From positions 1-64,000 of the forward strand of contig NW_025937525.1 in assembly GCF_000764305.2 (NCBI RefSeq): a stretch of DNA of 64,000 bases, read 5' to 3'. Of the stretch, positions 21,926 through 33,417 are shown in pieces. The notes beneath the pieces are model-generated. The model made no database searches and was not told where the DNA came from. It was given only the letters and a program-made list of their open reading frames with translations. The DNA is from Hyalella azteca (taxonomy: Eukaryota > Arthropoda > Malacostraca > Amphipoda > Hyalellidae). Made by a program: the position numbers and the translations under genes. The stretch's first letter is position 1. The number at the start of each line of letters is the position of its first letter.

Positions 21926-24679
21926 TTATGTATAACCTTAATATTCATACGTATATTCATATACATATTCACTTAATATTCATATGTATAACCTGAGGAT
22001 GGGTTCGGTAAATGGTATTGATACGAGGGTTACTGAAAGACAGCGTAATGAGCAATATGTAGAGTATTATTTGTCGATTATATCCGGCTTACAGTTTATA
22101 GGAATAAAGGCTTCAATGTCGGAGCTTAAACACTATTATCATCGGCTCACCTATCGTTCTCTACTCCCGACTCTTGTTGACTTAACTGTCCTTCTAACAT
22201 GATTAGGAGGTAGAGCTAACACACGACTGCTCTCGTCCAGCAGGATTGCAGTTACTGGTTAAGTACAGTGTTTCCTAGCTAATTTATAGAGGACGTCACA
22301 TGGGCGTGAGTCGCTACTTGGTAAGTAGGAAGAGGGTAGATGAGGAAAATTTCAGGGACATATCCAAATCAAGGAAATTATCTTCCAACAAGAAAGTTAT
22401 ATAATGAGGAAAGAGGAAGTCGAAAGACATTGACAATAATCACCTGAGAGATCAAGTCACCTGTGTTGATGTTGCACCTGAATTTTAAAACATATCCTAT
22501 CGACTTTGTTCATCAAGTGATATACAAAAACTATTTGAATCTATGGATGTCTTCGCACTGATAAATTCAAACTATTTAATCTATGGATATCTACTATGAC
22601 AATTGTGCTGCCGCGAAAATTTCCAATAGTGCTATGAATTTAAACCAATCGAACCGGATAAAACTCAGACATCCAATTGAAACCGGGGGTTTTCTGAACT
22701 TTCAGGACTTTTATTAAAATGTATTGATTTTTTCAGAGCGACGTGTTGTTATTTTGTACTAAAAATCGCCAGGCTTTCGTTATAGTTCCTCGTATATTGT
22801 AAGCCTTCGATTCGTTAATCGGCAACAGAAGCATACCTTTTGCCTGCTTCAAATTAAATTATCTTTCTCGTTCAATATGATTGTTCAATATGACCGCCTG
22901 CTAAAAATTTTTCGAAACACTTTGGATTTTTATTGGATTTTATCTTCATGTTGTTACTGCCTTACCTTATTATTACACAAGAGTGCTAAATCAAACTGAT
23001 TTTTATTTATTATCCTTTTATTGCCTCAAACTCATAAATTCTTATCCTTTACGTTTATCCTGTTAAATGTAGACGTCACAAAGCCATGCGGTCTTCCGTA
23101 CGTGAATAATTCGATAAGTAAAGGCAAAATATATCCAGCTTTGCATTTTCGGAGAATTCTTTTACTTGTAATCCATAGTCAATCAAATAAAATAACGTTC
23201 AAAGTAGCGCCAATATGGACCATATGTGCGATCAGACATTGAATCAACTAATTATTTTTTAATTGTCACGTGTATTATAAATTTTGTCAGGACATTAATG
23301 GGGTCTGTAATGTACAGCGTTAATTTGGTGCAGTGGTTGCAGTCGTTCGTGTTTGTTTCCAGAAAATAGGGTTTTTCACTAACTACGCAGTATCCCGTGC
23401 TTTGCAGCAAATACAAGCTCAGGCGATGAACTCTCATCAGTTGATAAGACAAAATTAGGGATCAATTACAAATAACTTAGAAGACTTGTGAAAAATATCA
23501 GTTCTGTTCAATCCAATACGCAAGACTTGGGACTCCAAGCCTCCGTCTCGAAAATAGAATAAACTCATTTATATATGAAACTCGCGCTAATTGCCATTCG
23601 ATTCGAATTACATTTGAATCGAAGCTCACGGATCTATGTGGACTTGCAAGTGTTTTCTTTATGATCAAGATGATACTTGATTAGTACATTCAAACTCGCA
23701 AGGAAATTTGCATTTCCAGAACATACTCAAATCCTCAGGAGTATACCTGAATTATCGAGTGTTTGTTGTGTAATAACTTAATAGTACAACTTATTATACT
23801 TAAATTCACGAAGCAATATCGACTGTATGTATTTGAAGGTAGATTGTATGCACAGTTAATTCATTTAAGCAGTAATCAAGAAGCTCGTGTTCTATTAGAT
23901 TAAAAGGATTGCGATGGGTCTTTGAATTTTCTATTATAATTTTGAATCACCACGGATGTTAACCCGTGTAGGAGTGGGTATTAGTATTATAGGTTGCGCG
24001 GCTTTTTCATAGTTATGGAATTTTTCGATTGATTTTTTATTAATTTACATATTATTATTATTCAGTTCCATATTCTGTTTTTTTAGTTTAATTATCACTA
24101 GTTCTAAATTCTTGTTTATTTTTACGTTACAGTAATGTTCTTAAGTAATGACAAGGGATTCATGGATGACATAAGCTAAGGGAACACACGGTTTATATAT
24201 TTGTATTTATAGTTTGCTTAATATTATAGCTTCTATGGACCATTTTTATTTATCCTTATTATCAAGGGTTGTCCGCACTATTATGCAGGCGATTTGATGT
24301 GTCCCGGTGACCCAGAAAAGCTCGTCTTATTCTTTTTTCCGATCCGCTCTTAGTTTGACTCAATATCAGAAATCCTCACATTAATCCTAATGCATTAATC
24401 ATGCAACCCAAAGGCTTCATCGTTGTGTCGGGCAATAATTTTCAAATATTCCAAACAATTTCAATATAAATATTGTACCACCGCTACATTTTGTCAACTG
24501 TAGGTGAATTCCTGTAAAAAATAAATTACTGATGATGAATGTACATTGATATTTAGTGATACTTTACCTGATTTAAATGTCCATGCTAATATGATCTTTC
24601 CCTGCCTAACGTCATTGAGTAATAGTAAACTATTAATTGTAAAATTTCCCTGTTGGAATTGAGTGTAGTTTCTTTACTA
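21926..24679. other. Intergenic, no gene seen
   Basis: AT-rich, apart from the diverged repeat copy near 22.45 kb. Small open frames (for example 21984-22202) show no recognisable motif. Confidence 0.4.
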
Positions 24680-24739
24680 TTAAACTTTTGACTTATGCGC
24701 ACCATCCCGGAGCGACATACACTCATACCCGGATCTGTG

Positions 24740-24886
24740 CATCATCCCGGAGCTCATACACTCTTCTCCATACACTTGACAAAGTTCTTCGTGAATTTCT
24801 TTCGCCGATTTCTTCTGAGCGGCCAGGAAGCGAGTAACAGACCGCAACTCGCAGCTGGCAAGAGACGCAAGAGGAAGCTCCATCGC
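24740..24886 (-). pseudogene. Mariner transposase N-terminal (HTH) fragment
   Basis: Minus-strand reading ASCELRSVTRFLAAQKKSAK followed by EIHEELCQVYGEECMSSGM matches the mariner HTH region (typically 'RFLxAxxxSAxEIHRxLxxVYGExxMS'). It stops abruptly; the sequence to the left repeats the word CATCCCGGAG and the rest of the transposase is missing. Confidence 0.7.
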
Positions 24887-24890
24887 TGAC

Positions 24891-25034
24891 GCCTGCTGGG
24901 GCAAGACCAAGCGTCGCAGGGAGGCTGGCTTGGTAAGGCAGGACGCCGCAGGGAGGCTGGCTTGGTAAGGCAGGACGTCGCAGGGAGGCTGGCTTGGTAA
25001 GGCAGGACGTCGCAGGGAGGCTGGCTTGGTAAGG
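24891..25034. repeat. 32-bp minisatellite
   Basis: Units starting GCTGGCTTGGTAAGGCAGGA at 24924, 24956 and 24988, a partial unit at 25020 and a degenerate one before 24924. The period is not a multiple of three, so the open frame through it on the minus strand has no meaning. Confidence 0.85.
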
Positions 25035-25447
25035 GATTGGAGTTTGGGAATCAAATAGCCTGCCTCTGTTGCCTAGCAGAGCATTGAAACGATCCTACCG
25101 CCAGCGGCAGCCCGTGGAACTTATTTTAGGGACACGCCTAGTATGTAGATTAAAATCGACTATAACTAAGTTGTGTGCGACAAGCGCGCACTATAAGAAC
25201 GGCTTAACCAAAAAATGTACGCCTAAGAACTTTAAATTCAACAATTAGCACAGAAAATTTTTCAGTTCTTAACGTCGTTCACACTATTTACTGATAACGG
25301 GCAGTAATAATACCAGTTCATTGTGTATAGTTTATTCTGGATTGCTTGTAGTTGCCAAATTATTTTGTAGTGGGTAAAGTGCAAGTTCACAGAAATCCCC
25401 ACAAGTTTCGTAACTTTCCCATTGACTTCTCATTTATTATCCGATTA
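25035..25447. other. Intergenic, no gene seen
   Basis: AT-rich spacer between two minisatellites; nothing recognised. Confidence 0.4.
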
Positions 25448-25704
25448 CCCGTAGCAGAGACTCAACCTGTAGCAGAGACTCAACCCGTAGCAGAGACTCA
25501 ACCCGTGGCAGAGACTAAACCTGTAGCAGAGACTAAACCCGTAGCAGAGACTCAACCCGTGGCAGAGACTCAACCCGTGGCAGAGACCCAACCCGTAGAG
25601 CAGAGACTCAACCCGTGGCAGAGACTCAACCCGTGGCAGAGACACAACCCGTGGCAGAGATTCAACCCGTAGCAGAGACTCAGCCCGTAGCAGAGACTCA
25701 ACCC
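25448..25704. repeat. 18-bp minisatellite (CCCGTAGCAGAGACTCAA)
   Basis: About 14 units with few substitutions and one 2-base insertion near 25596. Because 18 is a multiple of three, it reads as VAETQP repeats on one strand and as an open frame on the other; no exon context. A two-unit reverse-complement trace occurs at about 27475-27500. Confidence 0.85.
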
Positions 25705-28700
25705 TCGGTATTATGACTCGATAATCAAATAATACCCCAGGTATTATGCATGAACATGGAAAACTTTAATCCTAAATCTGCGAAATCTTACTGTATAGAT
25801 AAAAAAAAAGATATAGCTTTCAGCATTTATTTCAACAATCAATAAGGTGCATTAACAAATTATGCGATGGTCATACATGGCCACATGTTGTGAACTGATT
25901 TTTGGTGTTCACGTTTTGGCAGTAAACCATTTTCTTTGAATTTTTAATTTGAAAACAGTCATTAAGGTAAAATGTTAGCGCTAAATGAAATAATTACACA
26001 AGTATTCAAAAATCTTGTGCCGAATCAGAACTTAATCCAAGTCACGACTTGCAGTGCATGGAACATTTTTTACTGCTTTCTTTAACTTTTTAACTCATTT
26101 CCTTTCATCGATTGGATGATCTGCGTCAGCAAGGTCCACATTACGATAGAACATCATTTTTAGCGCATGTTCACTGTAACATAGAGAGCTTAATAGCAAG
26201 CGCAGCTCTGATTAAAAGAGCTCGTTTGCAGACATTCCTGATAACCTCGAACCTAGCCAAAAGTTTAAAGATATATTATTCTGGAATAATATTGTTACAG
26301 TGAGATCAAACAAAATGGAGAAACTCAACAGCCTCAGGTATATTATCAAAACTTAAACACATTGCTCACTTCAAGCCGACCACAGTCAGCACACACACAA
26401 CACACGTTGAGCACTGGCATGCTTGGCCAGATCTAATATGCGTCTATTCTCTAATGAAGAAATATAATACCTGCAATGCCTCTGCTGACTTCAGTATAAA
26501 CGTGCTTCTGTCGCTTAAATTTCCAAAATCATTGCAGATAATCAAACAAAATTGCAGGGCTATTACGTAGTTTACCATTTGTGGTAATCGTAGGAGGCAT
26601 TTCATTATGGAAAATGTCTTCAAATTATCGATGCATCATTGTAGGCTAATCATCAACGTGGTATGTGCGTGAAGTCGTTCTGAATCATATACGCATATAC
26701 GAACAAGAATTATTCGTGGAAGAATATAGAGACAGTTTGGTGATATTAAATGAGCTTCCAGTCACAGGAGATTTTTAATTACATGATTTTAGCAAAAATA
26801 TAATCAATCAATACAGCTGAAAAAATAACCATCACCATCGCCAATAGTCTTCCAAAGTTTGAAAGATAGATTATTAACATATTTCTGTACCAAAGGCGTT
26901 AAAAAGTTGTGAGCAGATTATTCTCTACTTCAAAATGGACATATGTGACTCGCTCGTAATTTTCAAATTATGATCAAGTCAGAACCTCAATAATTATTAA
27001 AGATGCTCAAACGGAAGTTCAACGCTGCAGATTTTGAAGTCGTATCGCCATTTTAGTGTTCAGCCAATTAAGTCTCATGCAACTGGAAATTCGAAAGAAT
27101 AAATCAGAAAGCTGATTAGACTAAATTAAAAACTCACAAAATGTTATGAACCTCGAAAAACTTTCAAGCTTGGCAATTTAAGGGCAGTTCTCTCAGTTCA
27201 AAATATTCAGGAAGGTTTGGTAGAGCGCTCGCTGTTAAAGAAACGGCATGACTGAGGTAAATCAATCTGTGCTTGGGCAATTATTATCTAATTAATCTAG
27301 ATTGAATTCGAATACTTTCGAATATATTAGCGATGCAGAGCTTTCATGTCATTTGGATCGCTCGTAGCATTTTGAGAGGCTCTAATAAAAAAGATTAACA
27401 TATTAGTTATTTTTAGAAGAAACAATTTTATCTGCTGTTAGGCTGCAGTGCGCTATTATCAGGCACTAGGGTTTAGTCTCTGCTACGGGTTGAATCTCTG
27501 CTCACAATTATAATAATAATAATATTAAATAATAATAATGATGATATTAATAACAACAATAATAATAATAATATTGTTTATATTAATACTAATAACAGTA
27601 ATAATAATATTTAAGTAATGGGGGACTGAAGTTTGCCTAAAATATTCCTATAGTGACACCTCTGTTCGGAGCGCTTAACTTGCATGTCAAGAGGCGACCA
27701 AAGAATCAGTTATATGAACCAGAGGAAAGCTTCACTCTGGACAGGTGTAATGACACACCTGCGACATATGCGAAGATATCTCATGAGATCATCTAGATAT
27801 TTAATTTGGAGTGGATTTAATACGGACAATTTTACCCGTACAACTATTGAGCTTTTACAACAGAGCAATATTCAGTTGCACAGAGACAGTGTTACAGAAG
27901 AGCTGCAGCACAACCTAGCTCTTCTAGTATAGATAAGAATAACTCATCACATATTTCCCTATGTAATTTGACGAGGTTTTTGGCTGGAGAAGATGTGAAA
28001 ATAAACTCTTACGAGTGTCAAGTGAAAGGAATCACAAAAATCAATTAAAAATAGAAGCTCGAAGATTATTGAGGTTCCATTTTTTCACGTAGTGAATTGA
28101 ATAAAATAAGTAGGTGATATGCAAGAAAAAATTTAAGAGTGCAAGAAAATCATAAGAACATTCAACTATAGGTCGATGTAGCCGTAAATATAAAGTGTAA
28201 AGAAAACAAGAGCCTTGTAAGAAGGAGAGCGTGCTCGTACATCGTCTAGAACCTGTGGTATGGGAGAGAGTCTCGCTAGACTAACAATAGTTCTTGACAA
28301 TACTGTCTTTGACAGAACTGTTTCATCTCTAATGAAGATATAATAAGCACGAGCATTACTACCCCAATGCTAATATTCTCTGACGTCACTTATTTCCTGA
28401 ACCAGTTTGTCAGTGCAACCTGAACAGAAGCATTTATTCTCTTGCACTAATAAATGAAATTGAATTTCAATCAAAAATAGTTTTCTATGACTTCAATCCT
28501 TACTACATCCATAGTTCTTTCTTAAAGTTGATTTTGAAATAGTTCCAAGAGATTTTAATCGTTTTGAATTTAAATAAAGTTCTACACTCAATAACGTCTT
28601 AAAAAATGTTTCATCGCCGTGGCTCGGTGAGTATCAAATGTTTACCCGCATTGCATGTATGGTTTTTGTTCGGAAAATATGAGTTGGAATGAATCATTTC

Positions 28701-28799
28701 TAAAAAATATTGCGCAGTTCTAGATCTTTAAACATTTTCACTTACTCAGTTGTTATAATAAATATGTAAGAAAATATTGTGTTGTTCTAACCCTTCCAG
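25705..28799. other. Intergenic or first intron of the GXYLT-like gene
   Basis: AT-rich. Holds ATA/TAA-rich simple repeats at about 27505-27615. The first coding exon (initiator Met) of the gene starting at 28800 must lie here or further upstream; I could not identify it. Confidence 0.4.
27505..27615. repeat. Imperfect AAT/ATA trinucleotide repeat
   Basis: Runs of AATAATAAT and ATTAATA interrupted by GATGAT and CAACAA. Confidence 0.7.
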
Positions 28800-28968
28800 G
28801 TAATAAGAATTCCGACTTCCAATTTGTGTTACGTCCTGGCAATTTGTGGAACGACCATCGTATTCCTTCGACTTTACTCGGATCTCATTCAGACTTATTA
28901 TGCAGGATATTCCGCTCATCATCGCATTATCCATAAAGAAGTAGTGGCTGTGATGGTTTTGTGTGAAG
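28800..28968 (+). CDS. GXYLT: GXYLT-like exon with membrane anchor
   Basis: Polypyrimidine tract and CCTTCCAG acceptor at 28799; an in-frame stop just upstream forces splicing here. Codes for VIRIPTSNLCYVLAICG and on to VVAVMVLCE; phase 1 donor G|GTAAGA. Confidence 0.8.
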
Positions 28969-31051
28969 GTAAGAAGCTATAGAAAAGCTATAATAAAAGC
29001 TATATAAAGCTTTCCTAAGCTATAGAAAAACAGGACTCAAATAGTAAAAATGATTCAATTAAATCCCGTTTTTACTATTAGAGTCTTGTTTTCCTATAGC
29101 TTAGTGAACATGATTGCCAATTGTCATTTGAATCGTCATTTTAGTAAGAAGCTTCCCCAAGGCGAAACCCCGCTGACAGTTGTCTCCTGAAGGTTTTAGT
29201 ACGAAAATGAAATTATACTTCAATTATTTATACCATAATGTTCTATTTCTGTATTCGTTCGATTCATATACTTGTCAATCCAGGGACTCCTGATAACTCG
29301 ACGAGCTCCCTCACGGACATCAGTCGCCAGTTTTTTCAGGCCCGCGTAGCCATGAAATCATTCGTTTATTTAGCAAACCAACCAGTGAAGTAAGTTTCAT
29401 TAATAAATCAGTTATTAATGCCACATTAATAAATCATTCGTCATATGTTGAAGAAATACGGCCTCTTTGGGTTTTGTAATATAGTCGTGTAATTTTTGTC
29501 GAAGTTTAGAAGTGTTACAAAACACGCGAATCGATTAAATTTAATTAAAATTTATATTTTCAATTAAATATATTAATGAACAATTAAAACGCTGTTATCA
29601 CCATTTCTATTGCAACAAATTAACTCTCAAAGGAACGACATTTATTCAACGCACTTATTATCAGTGGGTTGGCTGAGCGGTCAAGCACAAACATTAGTAA
29701 ATAAGAAGACAATTGTAATTTATTATATTATTATTTCATTCGATGACCAGATTCATAATTGTGAGCGATTCCCGAACTGTATTCATGGAAATCAAAGCTT
29801 TGATTGAGGCGTGGCCATATGAACAGAAATCGAAGTTAACCCTCCAGGTGAGCTGTAATCTTAATGTCTGTTCGGTATCATAGAATGAATAAATGAATAA
29901 GTATTCTCCTATCTCTGATATGGAACGCTCAATGTCAGGAATTGGATTTTCAAATCAATTCGTGCCATTCCAGATAAATCAATCGAACAGAGAATAAATT
30001 AATTTCTGTAAATTCAAGCTTCAAATTTGTTCGTCTTTCAGTACGAACTCAATTAAAGATAAATTGTTCCCATAGATACATGTGCTGATTTAAATTTCAC
30101 TATCTATGCATTTACATTGCTCTGTCCGTGAAATTTCTCATTCAAGTTTTATACTGGATGCACTGACTGACTGAATTTAAAAAATTTCTGTGCACTAAGT
30201 AAAATTATGACAATTAATTGAATGAAAGGCATCTTCAATTTCTAGACTTATGAGCAAAGACTTATGTATGAGCAAAATCCTGGACAGAATTTCCTAGGAC
30301 ATTATCCTTCTGATTTATTGCAGTTTGTTAACGACTTCTATCCAGACGAATTCAAGCAATTGAAGACACTGTTCCGTCCCTGTGCTACTCAGAGACTTTT
30401 TGTCGACCAAGTCTTGCCGGAAGAAGACGCGGTAATTTACATAGACACTGACGTGATCTTCATGCGGTCGCCCGTGCAGCTTTGGAACGAGTTTAAGCGC
30501 TTTGATGATAAACAAATGATGGCCGCAGCTACACCCACGTGGATGTCTGCAAAGAGGAAGGATGATGCACCACAAGTATTACTTTAATTTAAAAAAGCAC
30601 ACAAATGATAATTAAAATGGATCTTAGCAAATTTTACAACATGTGATATGGTTTAATCCTGAATTCACTACCCAAACGCTTAGTTGGAAAACAATTTAAA
30701 TTTGGTTATTTCCGTCACTATAGCAGAAAATTGTCTCATTTAACAAAATAATGTTTTGATTCCACTGAGTTAACTAGGGAATTATCCCAGCTGTCGCGGA
30801 AAGTTTGACGAACAAAATTTATAATTTTAGTGTAACGAGTTTCACTTCATTGTTTAATTGATTTTTTCACCGTTTTCCAGCAATACGAGTTCGATGGGAG
30901 AGGCTTCAACTCCGGAGTTCTGTTACTCAACCTGACGCGCGTGCGGAACACTCCAGAATTCTGGTTAAAAAAGCTCCGTCTGGCCATCTCCAGTCTGGTT
31001 GATCTGGTCGAGCTTAGTGACCAAGACTATCTCAACTTTATGTTCAACCAA
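28800..31051 (+). CDS. GXYLT: GT8 glycosyltransferase, glucoside xylosyltransferase (GXYLT)-like, partial
   Basis: Joins 28800-28968, 29284-29389, 29751-29847, 30246-30575 and 30881-31051 with consistent phases (1,2,0,0), giving 291 residues without an initiator. Exon 1 carries one hydrophobic segment (LCYVLAICGTTIVFL), as expected for a type II Golgi/ER enzyme. Family landmarks follow in order: VVAVMVLCEG, FIIVSDSR, FRPCATQRLFVDQVLP, AVIYIDTDVIFMRSP (DxD metal site at 30444-30452), FNSGVLLLNLTRVR and DQDYLNFMF. GXYLT enzymes use UDP-xylose to xylosylate O-glucose on EGF repeats, notably Notch. Human GXYLT has about 130 further residues after DQDLLN including a WNYRPDHC motif; these exons are not found before 33 kb. 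Loss follows a repeat and an N, so an assembly break is likelier than a true truncation. Confidence 0.85.
28969..29283. other. GXYLT-like intron with hairpin
   Basis: Contains clustered AAGCTATA words at 28975-29010 and the hairpin element at 29016-29103. Confidence 0.5.
29016..29103. repeat. 88-bp hairpin, MITE-like
   Basis: TAAGCTATAGAAAAACAGGA and the following CTCAAATAGTAAAAA are mirrored by TTTTTACTATTAGAGTC and TTGTTTTCCTATAGCTTA with four or five mismatches, around an 18-bp loop. Confidence 0.65.
29284..29389 (+). CDS. GXYLT: GXYLT-like exon
   Basis: Acceptor AATCCAG (29283). Codes for TPDNSTSSLTDISRQFFQAR then VAMKSFVYLANQPVK; donor GTGAA|GTAAGT, phase 2. Contains one N-glycosylation sequon (NST). 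Confidence 0.8.
29390..29750. other. GXYLT-like intron
   Basis: AT-rich, nothing recognised. Confidence 0.5.
29751..29847 (+). CDS. GXYLT: GXYLT-like exon
   Basis: Acceptor GACCAG (29750). Codes for KFIIVSDSRTVFMEIKALIE and on to KLTLQ; donor CAG|GTGAGC, phase 0. FIIVSDS corresponds to the FHIFAED segment of vertebrate GXYLT. Confidence 0.8.
29848..30245. other. GXYLT-like intron
   Basis: AT-rich, nothing recognised. Confidence 0.5.
30246..30575 (+). CDS. GXYLT: GXYLT-like exon with DxD motif
   Basis: Acceptor TTTCTAG (30245), phase 0, starting TYEQRLMYEQNPG; an internal Met at 30264 is not the start. Carries PCATQRLF and YIDTDVIF, the nucleotide-sugar and metal-binding DxD of GT8 enzymes. 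Donor CAA|GTATTA is weak but keeps phase with the next exon. Confidence 0.85.
30881..31051 (+). CDS. GXYLT: GXYLT-like exon ending in repeated splice donor
   Basis: Acceptor TTTCCAG (30880). Codes for QYEFDGRGFNSGVLLLNLTR and ends DQDYLNFMFNQ at CAA|GTGAGT. The last 27 exon bases and first 12 intron bases form the first unit of a 39-bp repeat, so later donors could also be used in frame. Confidence 0.8.
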
Positions 31052-31194
31052 GTGAGTGTTGTGGATTACCTCAACTTCATGTTCAACCAAGTGAGTGTTG
31101 TGGATTACCTCAACTTCATGTTCAACCAAGTGAGTGTTGTGGATTACCTCAACTTCATGTTCAACCAAGTGAGTGTTGTGGATTACCTCAACTT
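31025..31194. repeat. 39-bp tandem repeat spanning an exon end
   Basis: Four full units (starting 31025, 31064, 31103, 31142) and a partial one that runs into the N at 31195. Each unit contains TTCAACCAA|GTGAGT, so each carries its own donor; 39 is a multiple of three and the frame stays open (DYLNFMFNQVSVV per unit). Confidence 0.9.
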
Positions 31195-31195
31195 N
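31195..31195. other. Single-N assembly gap
   Basis: One N directly after the 39-bp repeat; what follows is not repeat. True array length and the 3' exons of the GXYLT-like gene may be missing here. Confidence 0.8.
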
Positions 31196-31639
31196 CCGTA
31201 ATTTTTCTAATGTTCGTCATGATTGTCTTCATTAAATGCGAGTGCCTCGATTCAAGAAATTGAATTTGTTTGAGCCTTGCTCGTTGCGATGCATACCTAC
31301 TAGTGCATTATTGTATCTATACTCCTAATTGTCATAACACAGACATAATTTCCGCTTCAAAATATTAATATTCCGCTTAGGCTTGTTTGAACTTTTCAGA
31401 CTCCATACTTGCTTGCCAGTGTTATATAGAGCAGGCATTTCTCACGACATTTGCAGCTTGTTGCTAATTGGTTTAGAAAGAAAATGAAAGCAACACTTTT
31501 TTCGGCGTGTGACACCAATCTGAAACGGAATTTTTATTTTGAGAAGAGAAAAAATGGAAACAATAATATTAGATAGTATAGTACATTAATGTAGTGTCGG
31601 CTTCAGCATTTTAAAAACAACAAAATAGTGTTTTGAATT
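31196..31639. other. Intergenic or intron, no gene seen
   Basis: AT-rich; searched for the missing GXYLT C-terminal motifs (WNYRPDHC, HGNRG) without success. Confidence 0.4.
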
Positions 31640-31995
31640 CCAGCGACGTGTTCGAAGAAAGCTTTCATCCTATCAACTGACCAGCGACGTGTTAAAAAAA
31701 CTTTTATCATATCAACTGACCGGCGACGTGTTCAACGAAAGCTTCCTTCCTATCAACTGACATGCAACGTGTTCAAAAAAACTTTTATCATATCAACTGA
31801 CCAGCGACGTGTTCAACGAAAGCTTTCATCCTATCAACTGACCAGCGACGTGTTAAAAAAAAACTTTCATCCTATCAACTGACCAGCGACGTGTTAAAAA
31901 AAAACTTTCATCCTATCAACTGACCAGCAACGTGTTCAAAAAAACTTTTATCATATCAACTGACCGGTGACGTGTTCAACGAAAGCTTTTATCCC
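31640..31995. repeat. 40-41-bp minisatellite
   Basis: About nine units of CCAGCGACGTGTTCAACGAA plus AGCTTTCATCCTATCAACTGA, with indels in the A-run. Confidence 0.85.
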
Positions 31996-32649
31996 ATAAA
32001 CAAAAGTCATAAATAAACGTAATGGACGGACGGCTGTGCGCTGTGGTGGAGCGTAAGACAAAAAAAAATCAGTCAAAATAGAAAGCTTCAGTTCTTTTTT
32101 GTAGACGGAAACATCAAATTTTTCACATTAATTATTAACTTTATTCGCAAAATTTGATCCAGTTATCAATTATCAAGATGAATAATGAAGAATATTTAAG
32201 CCCCATGCAATAATTAATCTCAGATTTCTACGTTTAACATTAAAAGCAGTGAAATTTGACCTAAATGTCAATGTCAAAACTGTGTTTATAATTGCCAAAA
32301 TTAACAGTCGGCGGCTGACAACCTGACTTTTCAGAACATAAAGGCAAGAGAAGAAACAGCCAATGGCTGACAACCTTAAAATCCTTAGTATATGTTCCGG
32401 ACGTAGCACTCCCAGGCCGCTTGGAGCGTCTTCCGTGCAGCCTAAGTCCCGAGGTCTGTTATTACCGCACATCTGCCCTCAGTTACGCGCAGCTGATGCA
32501 TGTTACTGTTACTTGCTTCATGCCGCTGGAAGTGATGTTGAGGTGGACGATCAGGAACTGTGCTGAGGAACACCTCCATTCGTCTCTTGAAGGTCTCTAG
32601 CTGCATTATTTTTATGATTATATTTTTATTATTTTCAAAAATTCACCAG
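31996..32649. other. Intergenic, no gene seen
   Basis: Includes a short GC-richer stretch (32380-32560) open on both strands with no recognisable motif. Confidence 0.4.
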
Positions 32650-32859
32650 CAATGCTGCAACTAAATTGTGCCTGGCTTGTTTCTGGCTTGACTCAGCCCT
32701 CCGCTGGGCGGTGGCAGTCTGCTCAACCAGTGCCTGGGTACAATCAAGAACCCAGGAGTGGCGTCCGCTTGTTATTATCAGGATCAAGAGGCAACAGGGT
32801 TGTATAGATACCCTTGCGCAATTGAAGCTCTCCCTGTATTCTGTCTGATTTACCAGTAA
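32650..32859 (+). pseudogene. Relic of a CTLD final exon, one-base deletion
   Basis: Reads CLACFWLDSALRWA, then after a one-base shift GSLLNQ, later SACYYQDQEATG and PVFCLIYQ followed by TAA (32857-32859). It lines up with the last exon of genes B and C (CLAWYWxDxTYHWADGTLLN, GACFFQE, VVCQ), conserving all four cysteines and the terminal length. The shift lies at GGGCGGTGGC where the functional exons have GCGGATGGA. An AG acceptor precedes it at 32649. No upstream exons of such a gene are seen nearby. It could be a real exon with a sequencing error instead. Confidence 0.7.
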
Positions 32860-33149
32860 GTGGCGAGTACTTTATGAGCATCGCTTGGTAATTGGCAGTG
32901 GATAGTAGAGGGGAGATTAGCAAGGGAGCTAATAGAAGATCGTCTGGTGAGCAAATGATGAGCAAAGAGGTAATGAACTTATGAGATCGGTGCTTCGCTG
33001 ATGAACTTTCGAGTGAATCATAAATGTATATGCAACACACGTGTCAGAGCCGTTCGCATGTCTGTGCGGATTAAGACGAGCTTTACTCGATGGTTATGGA
33101 CATTTATAACGATATTGAAGTTTGTGAGTTTAATTTTAATTACTTTAAT

Positions 33150-33365
33150 CACTGTGTGGCCCAATGGTTACAGTTCGGAGTACCAAGATTGGCGCAGAGA
33201 GGCGCGGGTTCGATCCCAGCTCTGTGTGCCAGTTACTGGTCAGAATCGGCGAGGAGGCCGGGCGGTTAAGCAAAGCAAAATTGAAGCAGTGAGTTGCGAG
33301 TTCAAGCCCGCAACATGCTGTGAATGTTCAGCAATGTTAAGAATCGGCGACAGGACTCCGGCCTA
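33150..33365 (+). mobile_element. tRNA-derived SINE, apparently dimeric
   Basis: First tRNA-like unit: A-box-like TGGCCCAATGG (33157) and B box GGTTCGATCC (33207-33216). Second unit: A-box-like GGCCGGGCGGTTAAG (33256) and B-box-like GAGTTCAAGCCC (33298-33309). Ends AATCGGCGACAGG. A related copy in the opposite orientation lies at about 62010-62215. The 121-codon open frame over it is incidental. Confidence 0.75.
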
Positions 33366-33417
33366 ATAAACGCTGAAACGGCAATATTAATTGTTCGATC
33401 GTCAATTGCTTAATTCA

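Noticed and set aside
25352..25704. VAETQP repeat protein
   Set aside because: An 18-bp minisatellite is open by arithmetic; there is no start context, splice site or domain, and the other strand is open too.
33150..33240. Functional tRNA gene
   Set aside because: A and B boxes are present, but the acceptor stem does not pair convincingly and a second tRNA-like unit and tail follow, as in a SINE.
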